The notes below the pieces were generated by a model. That model was given only the letters and a program-made list of their open reading frames with translations, ran no database searches and was not told where the DNA came from. Of a stretch of 44,118 nt of DNA, positions 33,078-41,099 are shown one piece after another. Source of the stretch: an uncultured Rhodospirillaceae bacterium (GTDB lineage: Bacteria > Pseudomonadota > Alphaproteobacteria > Rhodospirillales > UBA2165); NCBI GenBank assembly GCA_913020445.1, contig CAJWAR010000036.1:1-44118 (forward strand). The letters are read 5' to 3'. How positions within the stretch are numbered: the stretch's first letter is position 1; each line of letters starts with the position of its first letter. A program made the translations under genes and the position numbers.

Positions 33078-34505
33078 ATGGCAAATAGTCTGTTTGTATC
33101 TGCAGCCCTGAAATCCTCGGGCAAGACAACAGTAACCATGGGTCTCTGTGCAGCCCTGCGCCAACGCGGCGTTACTGTTCAGCCGTTCAAAAAGGGGCCG
33201 GATTATATCGATCCAATGTGGCTGAGCCGGGCGGCCCAGACGCCGTGCCGTAACCTCGATTTCTACACCATGGACCATCAGCAAATCGTCAATTCATTCA
33301 GTCAATTCAGTGCACCTGCTGAAACGGTTTTTATTGAGGGTAATAAGGGCCTGTTTGATGGTCTTGATCCGGAGGGTTCCGACAGTAATTCGGCGCTTGC
33401 CCGGTTGCTCGGTGTGCCGATTATTTTGGTGGTCGATACCTATGGTATGACCAGGGGCGTGGCGCCACTGCTGCAAGGCTACCAATCTTTTGAAAGCGAC
33501 ATTCAAATCGCTGGTGTTATTCTCAACAAAGTTGGCGGCGCTCGCCACGAAACAAAAATGCGTGCGGCGATCGAACATTACACCGATCTAAAAGTTGTCG
33601 GTGCGATTGGCCGGCGACCGGAAATGAAAATTGTTGAGCGCCACCTTGGACTGGTACCGGCCAATGAAATGCCGGCAGCGGATTCCAACATCGCCCGAAC
33701 GGCACGCATTATCGAAGCTGAAGTCGATGTGGAAGCTGTCCGGGTCTTGGCCGCTCCAGCCGAACCGTCGTTAAAGCCTGAAAAAATGGTGCCGAGCGTC
33801 GTTACCTCACCGAAAGTTCGAATTGGCATCGCCCGTGATGTTGCTTTTGGCTTCTATTATCAGGACGATCTGGAAGCTTTGAATCAGGCAGGAGCTGAAC
33901 TGGTGCCTTTCGATGCGCTGCATGACCGTCATTTACCGGATGTTGATGGGCTCTTTATCGGCGGCGGCTTCCCCGAAGTGCATATGCGAGCGTTGTCAGA
34001 AAATACATCGCTGAAAAATGACATCCGTGAGGCGATTGAGGGCGGTATGCCCGCCTATGCCGAATGCGGCGGCCTGCTCTATTTGGCCCGAAGCCTAAGC
34101 TGGCAAGATGATACTTACGATATGGTCGGCGTCATTCCAGGTGATGGTGTGATGCATGACCGCCCGGTTGGGCGCGGCTATGTGCAGCTAACCGAAACCG
34201 GCGATGGGATTTGGCCTAAACTGGATGAAAGCGCAGGCGCCTCGGGAGAAATAGCGGCTCATGAATTTCATTACGCCTCGTTGGAAGATTTATCGGGACA
34301 ACTGCGTTTTGCCTATAAGGTGATGCGGGGTCATGGTATCGACGGTGAGCATGATGGGATGGTGATCAATAATCTCACAGCTTGTTTTGCTCACCAGCGC
34401 AATCTTACGTCCAATCACTGGGCCGAAAATTTTGTCGCCTTTGTTGCGCAATTCAAAACGGCTGACTTGCCCGAGACAGCCAAACCGGCGACCTTAACGG
34501 CTTAG
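33078..34505 (+). CDS. dsrN: Sirohaem amidating enzyme DsrN (cobyrinic acid a,c-diamide synthase family)
   Basis: A protein of about 475 residues of the CobB/CbiA family. The N-terminal ATP-binding part has ALKSSGKTTVTMGLCAALRQRGVTVQPFKKGPDYIDP; the C-terminal glutaminase part has YAECGGLLYLARSLSW with the catalytic Cys, and HEFHYASLE. In sulfur oxidisers DsrN makes the sirohaem amide found in rDsrAB. Its place at the end of the dsr operon favours DsrN over a cobalamin enzyme. GGAAAGGCCGG precedes ATG 33078; a start at 33021 would lie inside dsrP. dsrR and dsrS, which follow dsrN in Allochromatium, are absent. Confidence 0.92.
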   Translation: MANSLFVSAALKSSGKTTVTMGLCAALRQRGVTVQPFKKGPDYIDPMWLSRAAQTPCRNLDFYTMDHQQIVNSFSQFSAPAETVFIEGNKGLFDGLDPEGSDSNSALARLLGVPIILVVDTYGMTRGVAPLLQGYQSFESDIQIAGVILNKVGGARHETKMRAAIEHYTDLKVVGAIGRRPEMKIVERHLGLVPANEMPAADSNIARTARIIEAEVDVEAVRVLAAPAEPSLKPEKMVPSVVTSPKVRIGIARDVAFGFYYQDDLEALNQAGAELVPFDALHDRHLPDVDGLFIGGGFPEVHMRALSENTSLKNDIREAIEGGMPAYAECGGLLYLARSLSWQDDTYDMVGVIPGDGVMHDRPVGRGYVQLTETGDGIWPKLDESAGASGEIAAHEFHYASLEDLSGQLRFAYKVMRGHGIDGEHDGMVINNLTACFAHQRNLTSNHWAENFVAFVAQFKTADLPETAKPATLTA

Positions 34506-34534
34506 GCGTATCAGTATAATCGTATTTTTTTAAT

Positions 34535-35638
34535 TTAGCTTTTGGCGAAAATTGCCTTGAAGGCGCCGGAAAAACTGTCTTCTTCGAGATATTTCAAGCC
34601 ATACACTCCACCACACAGGATGGAAGCGAGGGCGATTAGCGAGCCCAAAGCCAATGTCGACATGCCGGTGATGCCTTGACCAATTGTACAGCCAAGAGCG
34701 ATGACGCCACCCGTTCCCATCATCGCCGCGCCGATAATATGGCGGATAAAGTCGTCTGCTGTGGTGAAACTCTCAATCCGAAACTCTCCCTTGGACTTGG
34801 CCATTAAAAAAGCGCCAACAATAACGCCGCCGACTGTTGCGATGCCGAAATTGATCGTCGAGCCGGTAAAGGTCATCAAATATTGAATGGCATCGCCGCT
34901 GGGCGCGACAAAAGTGAAAGACGCAAGGGGGGTTGGCTCAAAATCATCATTGCCGACAACACCCGTGATATACCAAGCCAGCGGAATCAGGATACCAATC
35001 ACAACGCCGGCTGCGATATCCTTGTGTGATCTCCGAAATTCTGCATCCTTAAAACAGAAAAACAGGAGGCCAAAAGCAAATAGGCCAGCGACAATCCAGC
35101 GGGCGGTTGGCTCGCTTGTACCAAAGAGCGAAGCGAGGAGTTCCGGGATACCTTGCGAGGCAAAACCATTTGCTTTGAGATCAATAACTGTTAGGGCTTC
35201 AAGCTCAAGACGCGCCGGGCCGATAAAGCCGCGCAATGTCATATAGGCGAACATACCTAAAAAAATCAATACGATCAGCGATTTCAGATTTCCCGCACCG
35301 AGACGTACGAGCGTCTTATTGCCGCAGCCGCCGGCAAAGGTCATGCCAAAGCCAAACATTAGCCCGCCGACAATTGCGCCGGCCCAGCCGAAATTAGTCG
35401 TCAAATAGATCGATTTATTGAGATCAACGGTGCCATTCAAGTGAAGGATTTGACTGAGAATAATAGCCACGGCAATGGCCAAAATCCAAGCTCGAAATCG
35501 ACTCCAATTACCCATAAAAACGATATCAGAGAGCGCGCCCATGGTGCAGAAATTAGTGCGCTGAGCCGTCGCACCAAAGATAATTCCAATAACAAAACCT
35601 AGGCTGGCGACGACCATTCCGATCGGCAGTTCATCCAT
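34535..35638 (-). CDS. YeeE/YedE (TsuA-like) sulfur-compound transporter
   Basis: A 367-residue membrane protein with about nine to ten helices of the YeeE/YedE family. The functional Cys motifs are GGCGNKTLVRLGAGN (C105) and ALGCTIGQGITGMS (C317), which match the Cys that pass thiosulfate in TsuA; a further Cys is in TNFCTMGAL (C31). It likely imports thiosulfate or another sulfane-sulfur compound, or carries sulfur from periplasm to the cytoplasmic TusA/DsrEFH route. It converges on dsrN, 29 bp away. Selenium-related YedE is an alternative. Confidence 0.88.
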   Translation of the reverse strand: MDELPIGMVVASLGFVIGIIFGATAQRTNFCTMGALSDIVFMGNWSRFRAWILAIAVAIILSQILHLNGTVDLNKSIYLTTNFGWAGAIVGGLMFGFGMTFAGGCGNKTLVRLGAGNLKSLIVLIFLGMFAYMTLRGFIGPARLELEALTVIDLKANGFASQGIPELLASLFGTSEPTARWIVAGLFAFGLLFFCFKDAEFRRSHKDIAAGVVIGILIPLAWYITGVVGNDDFEPTPLASFTFVAPSGDAIQYLMTFTGSTINFGIATVGGVIVGAFLMAKSKGEFRIESFTTADDFIRHIIGAAMMGTGGVIALGCTIGQGITGMSTLALGSLIALASILCGGVYGLKYLEEDSFSGAFKAIFAKS

Positions 35639-35819
35639 TATTTAAGCGTCCCCTAAAATTTTATTTTATCGCAGAAAACTCATGTTTTTAGTGCCGTTTT
35701 AGCTTGGCTTAAGCCCGATTTTAACGTATTTTACAAGAACAATATGGCATTTATAATGCCCATTCTGCAAGTCTTGTTTAGGATTTGCGAAAATAATAAT
35801 TGTTAGGATAAAATCGATT

Positions 35820-36191
35820 TTGGCCAGATTTTTTATCTTCCTTTTTGCACTGCTATTAATCGTTGGTGGCACACCTTCAGCAGCTCGTTCGGCTGAGCTC
35901 ATCATGATAGAATCCGATAGCTGTGAATGGTGTGAAATATGGCATCAAGAGATTGGACCGATTTACCCCAAGACAGCCGAAGGTAAGCTGGCTCCCTTGC
36001 GGCGTATCGATATCGCCGATGATATACCAAAAGATCTAGCCAAACTGCGTCGCGCGAGTTTTACCCCCACATTTATTCTTATGGATAATGGTAAGGAGGT
36101 GTCGCGCATTCTCGGCTATCCGGGAGAAGACTTCTTTTGGGGATTGCTTGAAGAGGCGTTAACAAAAATTGGCTTCAAACCAAATAGCTAA
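35820..36191 (+). CDS. SoxS-like periplasmic thioredoxin
   Basis: A small exported protein of about 123 residues: signal FFIFLFALLLIVGGTPSAARS, then LIMIESDSCEWCEIWHQEIGPIYPKT with the CEWC pair (C35, C38) and FTPTFILMDNGKEVSRILGYPGEDFFW. Size and motif order match SoxS, which reactivates SoxYZ by reducing it. The start is TTG with AGGA 11 bases upstream, so it may be weakly translated. It is followed by the GlcG-like gene, 17 bp away. Confidence 0.8.
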   Translation: MARFFIFLFALLLIVGGTPSAARSAELIMIESDSCEWCEIWHQEIGPIYPKTAEGKLAPLRRIDIADDIPKDLAKLRRASFTPTFILMDNGKEVSRILGYPGEDFFWGLLEEALTKIGFKPNS

Positions 36192-36208
36192 TGTATCAGG
36201 TGGATTTT

Positions 36209-36718
36209 ATGTATAGAGCCGTGGTTTTTAATTTCGTATTTTTGATTTCGTTGGTTTTTATTTCGGCTGTTCAGGCCGAAGATAATCCCCTGATGTTTTC
36301 GCAGAAATCTTTAACTCCAGAAGCAGCGCTTAAAGTCGCTCAAGCTACCCTGACGGCTTGCCGGAAAGCCGGTTTCCAGGCTGCTGTTGCCGTGGTTGAC
36401 CGGGGCGGCAATATGCAAGTGATGCTACGCGATCGTTTTGCCGGCGCTCATACGCCGGAAGTCGCGCGCAAAAAAGCCTGGACGGCTCTCAGTTTCCGCA
36501 TCAATACGGTGCAAATGTCGGCAAACACCCAAGCCGGCAAGCCGGCCTCCGGCCTGCGCCATGTCAAAGGCGCCTTGATGCTCGGTGGCGGCGTGATGAT
36601 CAGGGCGGGCGGCGAATTGATTGGCGCGATCGGTGTCTCTGGTGCCCCTGGTGGACAGGCGGATGAAGATTGCGCCGTCAAAGGTCTGGCGTCTATTCAA
36701 GACGACTTAGATTTTTAA
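36209..36718 (+). CDS. GlcG/HbpS-family exported protein
   Basis: A protein of about 169 residues with a signal peptide (FNFVFLISLVFISAVQA) and a GlcG/HbpS domain: EAALKVAQATLTACRKAGFQAAVAVVDRGGNMQVMLRDRFAGAHTPEVARKKAWTA and GVMIRAGGELIGAIGVSGAPGGQADEDCAVKGL. HbpS binds haem extracellularly; the function of other members is uncertain. An ATG at 36191 overlaps the previous stop, but AGGTGG stands 5 bases before ATG 36209. Coexpression with a SoxS-like gene suggests a periplasmic role in sulfur oxidation or haem protection. Confidence 0.85.
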   Translation: MYRAVVFNFVFLISLVFISAVQAEDNPLMFSQKSLTPEAALKVAQATLTACRKAGFQAAVAVVDRGGNMQVMLRDRFAGAHTPEVARKKAWTALSFRINTVQMSANTQAGKPASGLRHVKGALMLGGGVMIRAGGELIGAIGVSGAPGGQADEDCAVKGLASIQDDLDF

Positions 36719-36736
36719 GTTTGGGATTTTTGAGAT

Positions 36737-36769
36737 AAAAAAGGCGGCCATTTCGGCCGCCTCTTTTTC
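36737..36769. terminator. Bidirectional terminator
   Basis: Stem GGCGGCC/GGCCGCC (7 bp) with loop ATTTC, flanked by AAAAAA on the left and a run of T on the right (TCTTTTTC). It lies between the convergent GlcG-like and DsrE-like genes. Confidence 0.88.
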
Positions 36770-36788
36770 TATTTCAGGTAAAAATTAT

Positions 36789-37250
36789 TTATGGACGGAC
36801 GTAGCTCCAACCTTCTTCTTGGCGTTGGATCATGTGAACGACGCCGGACTGCACCATTTTAGCTTGCGGCAGCAATGGCACTTTCTTACCGGCTTTTTTG
36901 CTCATTTTCTTGTGCGTGTTACCGCATGAGCGAAAGGTAATGTTGTCGTAGTTTTGACCGAAACTGGCGATACGCTTTTTAACCGGTGACTTGCCGGCGT
37001 GCAGCATGATCAATCCCGGGCCGTAAGCTACGACTTCAATTGTGACTTCTTCGCCTTTGGTTTTGTAATATTTATCGACGTTGGCGGCATTATTTAAGGC
37101 CATGTTCATGCGTTTTGGATCATTATCATCGACATGGAGGACAACCCGATGCACGCCATCTTTAGGGGCTGCGAATGACGGAGTCGCCCAGAAAGCTACT
37201 GTTAATAACGCGAAGGCGGCTATAATTGGAGTGAATAGTGATCTTTTCAT
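36789..37250 (-). CDS. Exported DsrE-family-like protein (second copy)
   Basis: A 153-residue exported protein: signal IIAAFALLTVAFWATPSFA, then a DsrE-like fold with HRVVLHVDDNDPKRMNMALNNAANVDKYY, TIEVVAYGPGLIMLHAG and ITFRSCGNTHKKMS. It has a single mature Cys in the Cys-x-Asn-Thr motif and ends GWSYVRP. The copy at 6670-7122 has the same plan. GGGAG lies about 7 bases before the ATG. It is divergent from the rhodanese gene. A role in periplasmic sulfane-sulfur binding is inference. Confidence 0.8.
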   Translation of the reverse strand: MKRSLFTPIIAAFALLTVAFWATPSFAAPKDGVHRVVLHVDDNDPKRMNMALNNAANVDKYYKTKGEEVTIEVVAYGPGLIMLHAGKSPVKKRIASFGQNYDNITFRSCGNTHKKMSKKAGKKVPLLPQAKMVQSGVVHMIQRQEEGWSYVRP

Positions 37251-37418
37251 GTTTGAAAGCTCCCATTTTAATAAGACTAATCTATAATTAAGTATTTTCG
37301 AAAATAGTATTGCACATTTTTTGCATGTAGAAATTACAAAAATTATCTGTCTAATGATCTATTTGACAATGCGTGAGTATAAAATATATATAATACACAA
37401 AATAACTGGGGAAATTTG

Positions 37419-37796
37419 ATGCCCACCCAAAATGTGACTGTTTTAAATCCGGATCAAAGCAGTGTAATTGAAATTGACGCTGAATTGGCGAACTCATGGC
37501 TTGAAGCCGATGAGGCCGTGCTTTTGGATGTTCGCGAACAGGAAGAATTGGAGATGGAATGGATTCCCGGGGCGACACCCATGCCACTTTCTAAATTTGA
37601 TGCCAAAATAGTGGCAGAGACGGTGATGGCAAATGCAAAAATTGTGGTGATTTGCTTTACCGGTCGCCGTTCTATAGATGCTGCAGAACGTCTCATCGAT
37701 TTTGGAATTAAAGAAGTCTATTCTGTCAAAGATGGCTTGCTCGCCTGGAATGCTGCCGGTCTCGAGTCCATTGATCAATCGGCCCTGCTGATCTGA
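37419..37796 (+). CDS. Single-domain rhodanese
   Basis: A 125-residue cytoplasmic rhodanese: IDAELANSWLEADEAVLLDVREQEELEMEWIPGA, active-site loop ICFTGRRSIDAAERL (Cys at residue 79) and VYSVKDGLLAWNAAG. It transfers sulfane sulfur, perhaps to TusA, completing the rhodanese-TusA-DsrE2 set whose other members are at 5801-6563. The ATG at 37419 follows GGGGAAA; a TTG one codon upstream is ignored. Confidence 0.9.
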   Translation: MPTQNVTVLNPDQSSVIEIDAELANSWLEADEAVLLDVREQEELEMEWIPGATPMPLSKFDAKIVAETVMANAKIVVICFTGRRSIDAAERLIDFGIKEVYSVKDGLLAWNAAGLESIDQSALLI

Positions 37797-37852
37797 TTGA
37801 AGCAGACCACGTCCTCCGCCAGCTCCTAACCCATTGATCCAATATTATTAAT

Positions 37853-38167
37853 TTATGTTTTGCTCGAATTAGCAGCCGAAATTGCCTGCCAAATCCGTTC
37901 TGGAGTTGCCGGCATAACAATATTTCTTATGCCCAGCGGCTCCAGTGCGTGATTGATGGCGTTCATGACAGCTGCGAGTGAGCCGACCGTACCGCACTCA
38001 CCGGCGCCTTTTACACCGAGCGGGTTGGTGTTGGTGGCAACCGGATGGCGATCAAGATCGAAATTGCAGAAATCACCCGCTCGCGGCATGGCATAATCGA
38101 AAAACGAGCCCGTGAGCACCTGACCGTTTTCGTCATAAATCATATTTTCCATCAGCGCCTGACGGCA
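37853..38167 (-). pseudogene. C-terminal remnant of a CoxL/xanthine-dehydrogenase-type large subunit
   Basis: About 100 residues that match only the C-terminal end of molybdenum hydroxylase large subunits: QALMENMIYDENGQVLTGSFFDYAMPRA, then NPLGVKGAGECGTVGSLAAVMNAINHAL and PERIW. GAGE-type glutamate is the catalytic residue of this family, but the other roughly 650-700 residues are absent. Homology begins just after the stop codon of the ABC permease upstream (38174), so a deletion joined the two. An ATG at 38152 could give a 99-residue peptide, yet it would not be an enzyme. Confidence 0.82.
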
Positions 38168-38173
38168 CCTTAA

Positions 38174-39070
38174 TCAGACTGAACTGGCTTTAACGTCGGT
38201 CAGTTGACGCAATCGATCACCGATCATGTTCATCGATAAAATCGTCAGAAACATTGCCGCCGAGGGCACGAAAGCCGCTTGCGGCTCCCGCGAGATATCT
38301 TCAAAACCATCGGCGATCATTTTACCCCAGGTCGGCGTGGGCGGTGGAATGCCAACGCCCAAAAAGGACAACACGCCATCGATTACGATAATGATCGCCA
38401 TGTGAAATATAACCAGCGACAGCAGCGGCACCACCACATTGGGTAAGAGCTCGCGAAACATTATGCGCAAATGTGAAGCCCCTTGCGCGCGCGCCGCCAT
38501 GACGAAATCGCGCTCGGCAAACATGATAGCATTGGCGCGGGCAACACGGGTGTCCAAGGGAATGCCAAAAAAACTAAACACCAGGATCATGTTGAGCGGT
38601 GTTGCGCCGAGATAAAACAGCAAGGCAATGATGGCGACAATATTGGGAAAGGCGAGGATAGAATCAATGAAAATGCTGATGATCGTATCGACCCGGCCAC
38701 GGAAATAGCCGGCGCTGATGCCTAAACACAGGCCGAAAAATAGACTAAAAAACGGCGCGATATACGCCAGTTTAAGCGAAACACCGGCGCCATGCATCAC
38801 CCGTGAGAGTAAATCGCGGCCATTGGAATCCGTGCCGAGCAGCGCATCATCTGAAAACATCGGCCGATAAATTTTGTCGAGGTCGCCATTAATCGGGTCT
38901 TCAAGCGGCAACAGCCCGGCAATAAAACCACCGACCGAGATAAAGACTACCCAGGCGACGCTCAACCAAAAGAGCACACCCATCTGCGACCACCACGGTT
39001 TGATGACGGCGCTACCGTTCACGGCCGGGGATGTCGTTGGTGTCGAGGTTGTCATCTCTGCCATCTTCAA
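38174..39070 (-). CDS. ABC transporter permease (DppC/OppC family)
   Basis: A 298-residue inner-membrane permease with about six helices. It has the family segments HPFS-like LGTDSNGRDLLSRVMHGAGVSLKLAY and the EAA loop RAQGASHLRIMFRELLPNVVVPLL. It imports peptides, nickel or similar with DppB. It overlaps the dppB-like gene by 4 bp. No substrate-binding protein or ATPase gene is found in the window, so the transporter may be incomplete, especially as a deletion lies just downstream. Confidence 0.9.
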   Translation of the reverse strand: MKMAEMTTSTPTTSPAVNGSAVIKPWWSQMGVLFWLSVAWVVFISVGGFIAGLLPLEDPINGDLDKIYRPMFSDDALLGTDSNGRDLLSRVMHGAGVSLKLAYIAPFFSLFFGLCLGISAGYFRGRVDTIISIFIDSILAFPNIVAIIALLFYLGATPLNMILVFSFFGIPLDTRVARANAIMFAERDFVMAARAQGASHLRIMFRELLPNVVVPLLSLVIFHMAIIIVIDGVLSFLGVGIPPPTPTWGKMIADGFEDISREPQAAFVPSAAMFLTILSMNMIGDRLRQLTDVKASSV

Positions 39071-40053
39071 TGCTCCTGGGCGCGGCGGTTAACGCGCGGG
39101 TCAAGGACGGCATAAAGCACATCGACGGCGAGATTGACGAAGACATAGGCGAGGGCCGAGAACGTAACAATCGCCTGGACCACCAGGACATCACGGCGAT
39201 CTATCGAATCAATCAGAAACTTTCCCATGCCGGGCAGGGCAAAAATTGACTCAATGATCACCAAGCCACTGATCAGCCGCCCCACCTGCAGGCCGATCAC
39301 GGTGATCAGTGTAAACGAAGCCGGCCGCATGGCGTGGCGAAACAGGATATAGCTTGTCGACATGCCTTTGGCTTTGGCGAGCGCAATGAAATCTTCCTGT
39401 AAGGTGGTGATCATATCAACCCTGAGCACGCGCAGGAATATCGGCACTTCAGCCAGGCCGATCACCAATGTTGGCAAAATAAACCGTTGCAGATTGGCCG
39501 GGATTGTTTCGGATAACGGCTGGTAAGCGTTGAACAATGGCACATGACCGGCAGCGGGTAAGACCTGCAAGATCACAGCAAAAATATAAATAAACAGGAT
39601 GGCTGAGACGTAGGGCGGGGTCGCTAAAACCCCAAACGCGCCTGCCGAGATCAACCGGTCTGTCGGCTGATTTGCCTTGAGCGCGCTCAATAGCCCGAGC
39701 GGGATGGCAATCAATAGAGCGAGCGTCAACGACATCGCCATTAACTGAAAGGAAACCGGAATGCGATCCCACAGCATGTCCGAGATTTTTTTACCGGTGA
39801 TATAAGAGCGCCCCATTTCGCCCTGTACCAGATCACCCAGCCAAACGAAATAACGGATGATCACCGGCTTATCGAGGCCATATTCTTTTTCAATTTCCGC
39901 GCGGGCTTCTAGATCGGCAGCGGCATCGACATCATCTCCCAAGATGGCGTCAACAACATCACCCGGCAGCAGATTGATGAGCATAAAGCTGGCAAACGTC
40001 ACCAGAAAAAAAACCGGTATCAGATGAAATAGGCGCTGACGTAAATAAGCCAA
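39067..40053 (-). CDS. ABC transporter permease (DppB/OppB family)
   Basis: An inner-membrane permease of about 328 residues: AYLRQRLFHLIPVFFLVTFASFMLINLLPGD at the N-terminus, then AKAKGMSTSYILFRHAMRPASFTLITV as the EAA loop. The frame extends to 40278, overlapping the YaiI gene, but the family N-terminus and GGGG 6 bases upstream support TTG 40053 (GTG 40065 is possible). It pairs with the DppC-like permease; substrate unknown. Confidence 0.88.
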   Translation of the reverse strand: MAYLRQRLFHLIPVFFLVTFASFMLINLLPGDVVDAILGDDVDAAADLEARAEIEKEYGLDKPVIIRYFVWLGDLVQGEMGRSYITGKKISDMLWDRIPVSFQLMAMSLTLALLIAIPLGLLSALKANQPTDRLISAGAFGVLATPPYVSAILFIYIFAVILQVLPAAGHVPLFNAYQPLSETIPANLQRFILPTLVIGLAEVPIFLRVLRVDMITTLQEDFIALAKAKGMSTSYILFRHAMRPASFTLITVIGLQVGRLISGLVIIESIFALPGMGKFLIDSIDRRDVLVVQAIVTFSALAYVFVNLAVDVLYAVLDPRVNRRAQEH

Positions 40054-40174
40054 TTCGTTCCCCACTTTTGCCCGCTGGATTGTTCTTATTGTTGGGCTTG
40101 AGATTGATCTTAATGTAAGTGCTGATGATCTAAAAGTTAATTTCCGACAAGTTAATTTCACGACTGTTGAGAAA

Positions 40175-40630
40175 TTAACTATTTGCCGCGATTGATTTTT
40201 GCACCGCGGCTTCCAGCGCATTGAGAAACTCCGAGCGATCACGTTTGGAAAAGGGGCGGGGGCCGCCAGTAATTTCACCGGATTCTCTCAAGTCCTGCAT
40301 CAATTCCCGCGTCGCCAAGGCCATGCCGATGGAGTTTTCAGTAAAAGCCTCGCCGTTGGGTTTCAGCGCTTTGGCGCCTTTCTTCAAACAGCGTGCCGCC
40401 AGCGGGATGTCAGTGGTGATCGCGATATCTCTGTCGCCGATATGCTCGGCGATCCAATCATCAGCCGCGTCGGCGCCTTGGGTGACAATGACGAGCTCAA
40501 CCAAGGGAGACGGGTAGGGCCGAATGCCGCCATCACTAACCATAAAAGTTTTAAGTCCGTGCCGTGTCGCCACCTTGATCACTTCATCTTTGACCGGGCA
40601 GGCATCGGCATCGACATAAATTTCTGGCAA
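40175..40630 (-). CDS. YaiI/YqxD family protein
   Basis: A 151-residue protein that starts MPEIYVDADACPVKDEVIKVATRHG, the diagnostic opening of the YaiI/YqxD family (a PIN-like fold). Other marks are FMVSDGGIRPYPSP, VVTQGADAADDWIAEHI and DIAITTDIPLAARCLKKGA. Its function in the cell is not established; a nuclease-like role is inferred from fold. It is divergent from the next gene across about 56 bp. Confidence 0.92.
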   Translation of the reverse strand: MPEIYVDADACPVKDEVIKVATRHGLKTFMVSDGGIRPYPSPLVELVIVTQGADAADDWIAEHIGDRDIAITTDIPLAARCLKKGAKALKPNGEAFTENSIGMALATRELMQDLRESGEITGGPRPFSKRDRSEFLNALEAAVQKSIAANS

Positions 40631-40686
40631 CTGCGCCTCTTATGCTGTTAAAGGAGCTAAATACTCGAGAAATAAAGACACCGAAA

Positions 40687-41055
40687 ATGACAGATTACAA
40701 CTTCTATGCCGGTTATCTCCGCTTCGCCGCCGATAAAACCGAGCGTGAAACGCCTGAAATGGAAGCCATGATGGCGGAACTTGTGCGTATTGCCGATTTA
40801 TTGGAGACGGCAAACTCATTTAATGTTGAAGCCGATAAACTGCGGATGACAGCGCGTGCTCTGGCCGGTGTGGCCGGCTTTCTGCAACAACATATCCTGC
40901 CGGAAATCGTAGCGGCTGAAAACGAAATCGGCGAAGCGCAAACCCGCTGGGTGATCGATACCTCGATGAGCGTCATGGCCAATTTAATGGCCCACGCTGA
41001 GACGACTAAAGACAGCGAAAGCTATAAGGTTGTTTTGCCCGATTATAATTGGTGA
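40687..41055 (+). CDS. Hypothetical helical protein (122 aa)
   Basis: A soluble, mostly alpha-helical protein of 122 residues starting MTDYNFYAGYLRFAADKTERE, with no Cys, signal or membrane segment. Long helices of Ala, Glu and Met follow. I do not recognise a family. The frame begins at 40642, but ATG 40687 gives a better start; the ribosome site is weak. It is followed by a TauD-family gene 45 bp away on the same strand. Confidence 0.65.
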   Translation: MTDYNFYAGYLRFAADKTERETPEMEAMMAELVRIADLLETANSFNVEADKLRMTARALAGVAGFLQQHILPEIVAAENEIGEAQTRWVIDTSMSVMANLMAHAETTKDSESYKVVLPDYNW

Positions 41056-41099
41056 AATAGAGTAAATTACTCGATAATAATAAATCAGGAGATGGGAAC

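Noticed and set aside
40054..40278. Longer N-terminus of the DppB-like permease
   Set aside because: The extension overlaps the YaiI gene on the same strand and is not membrane-permease-like.
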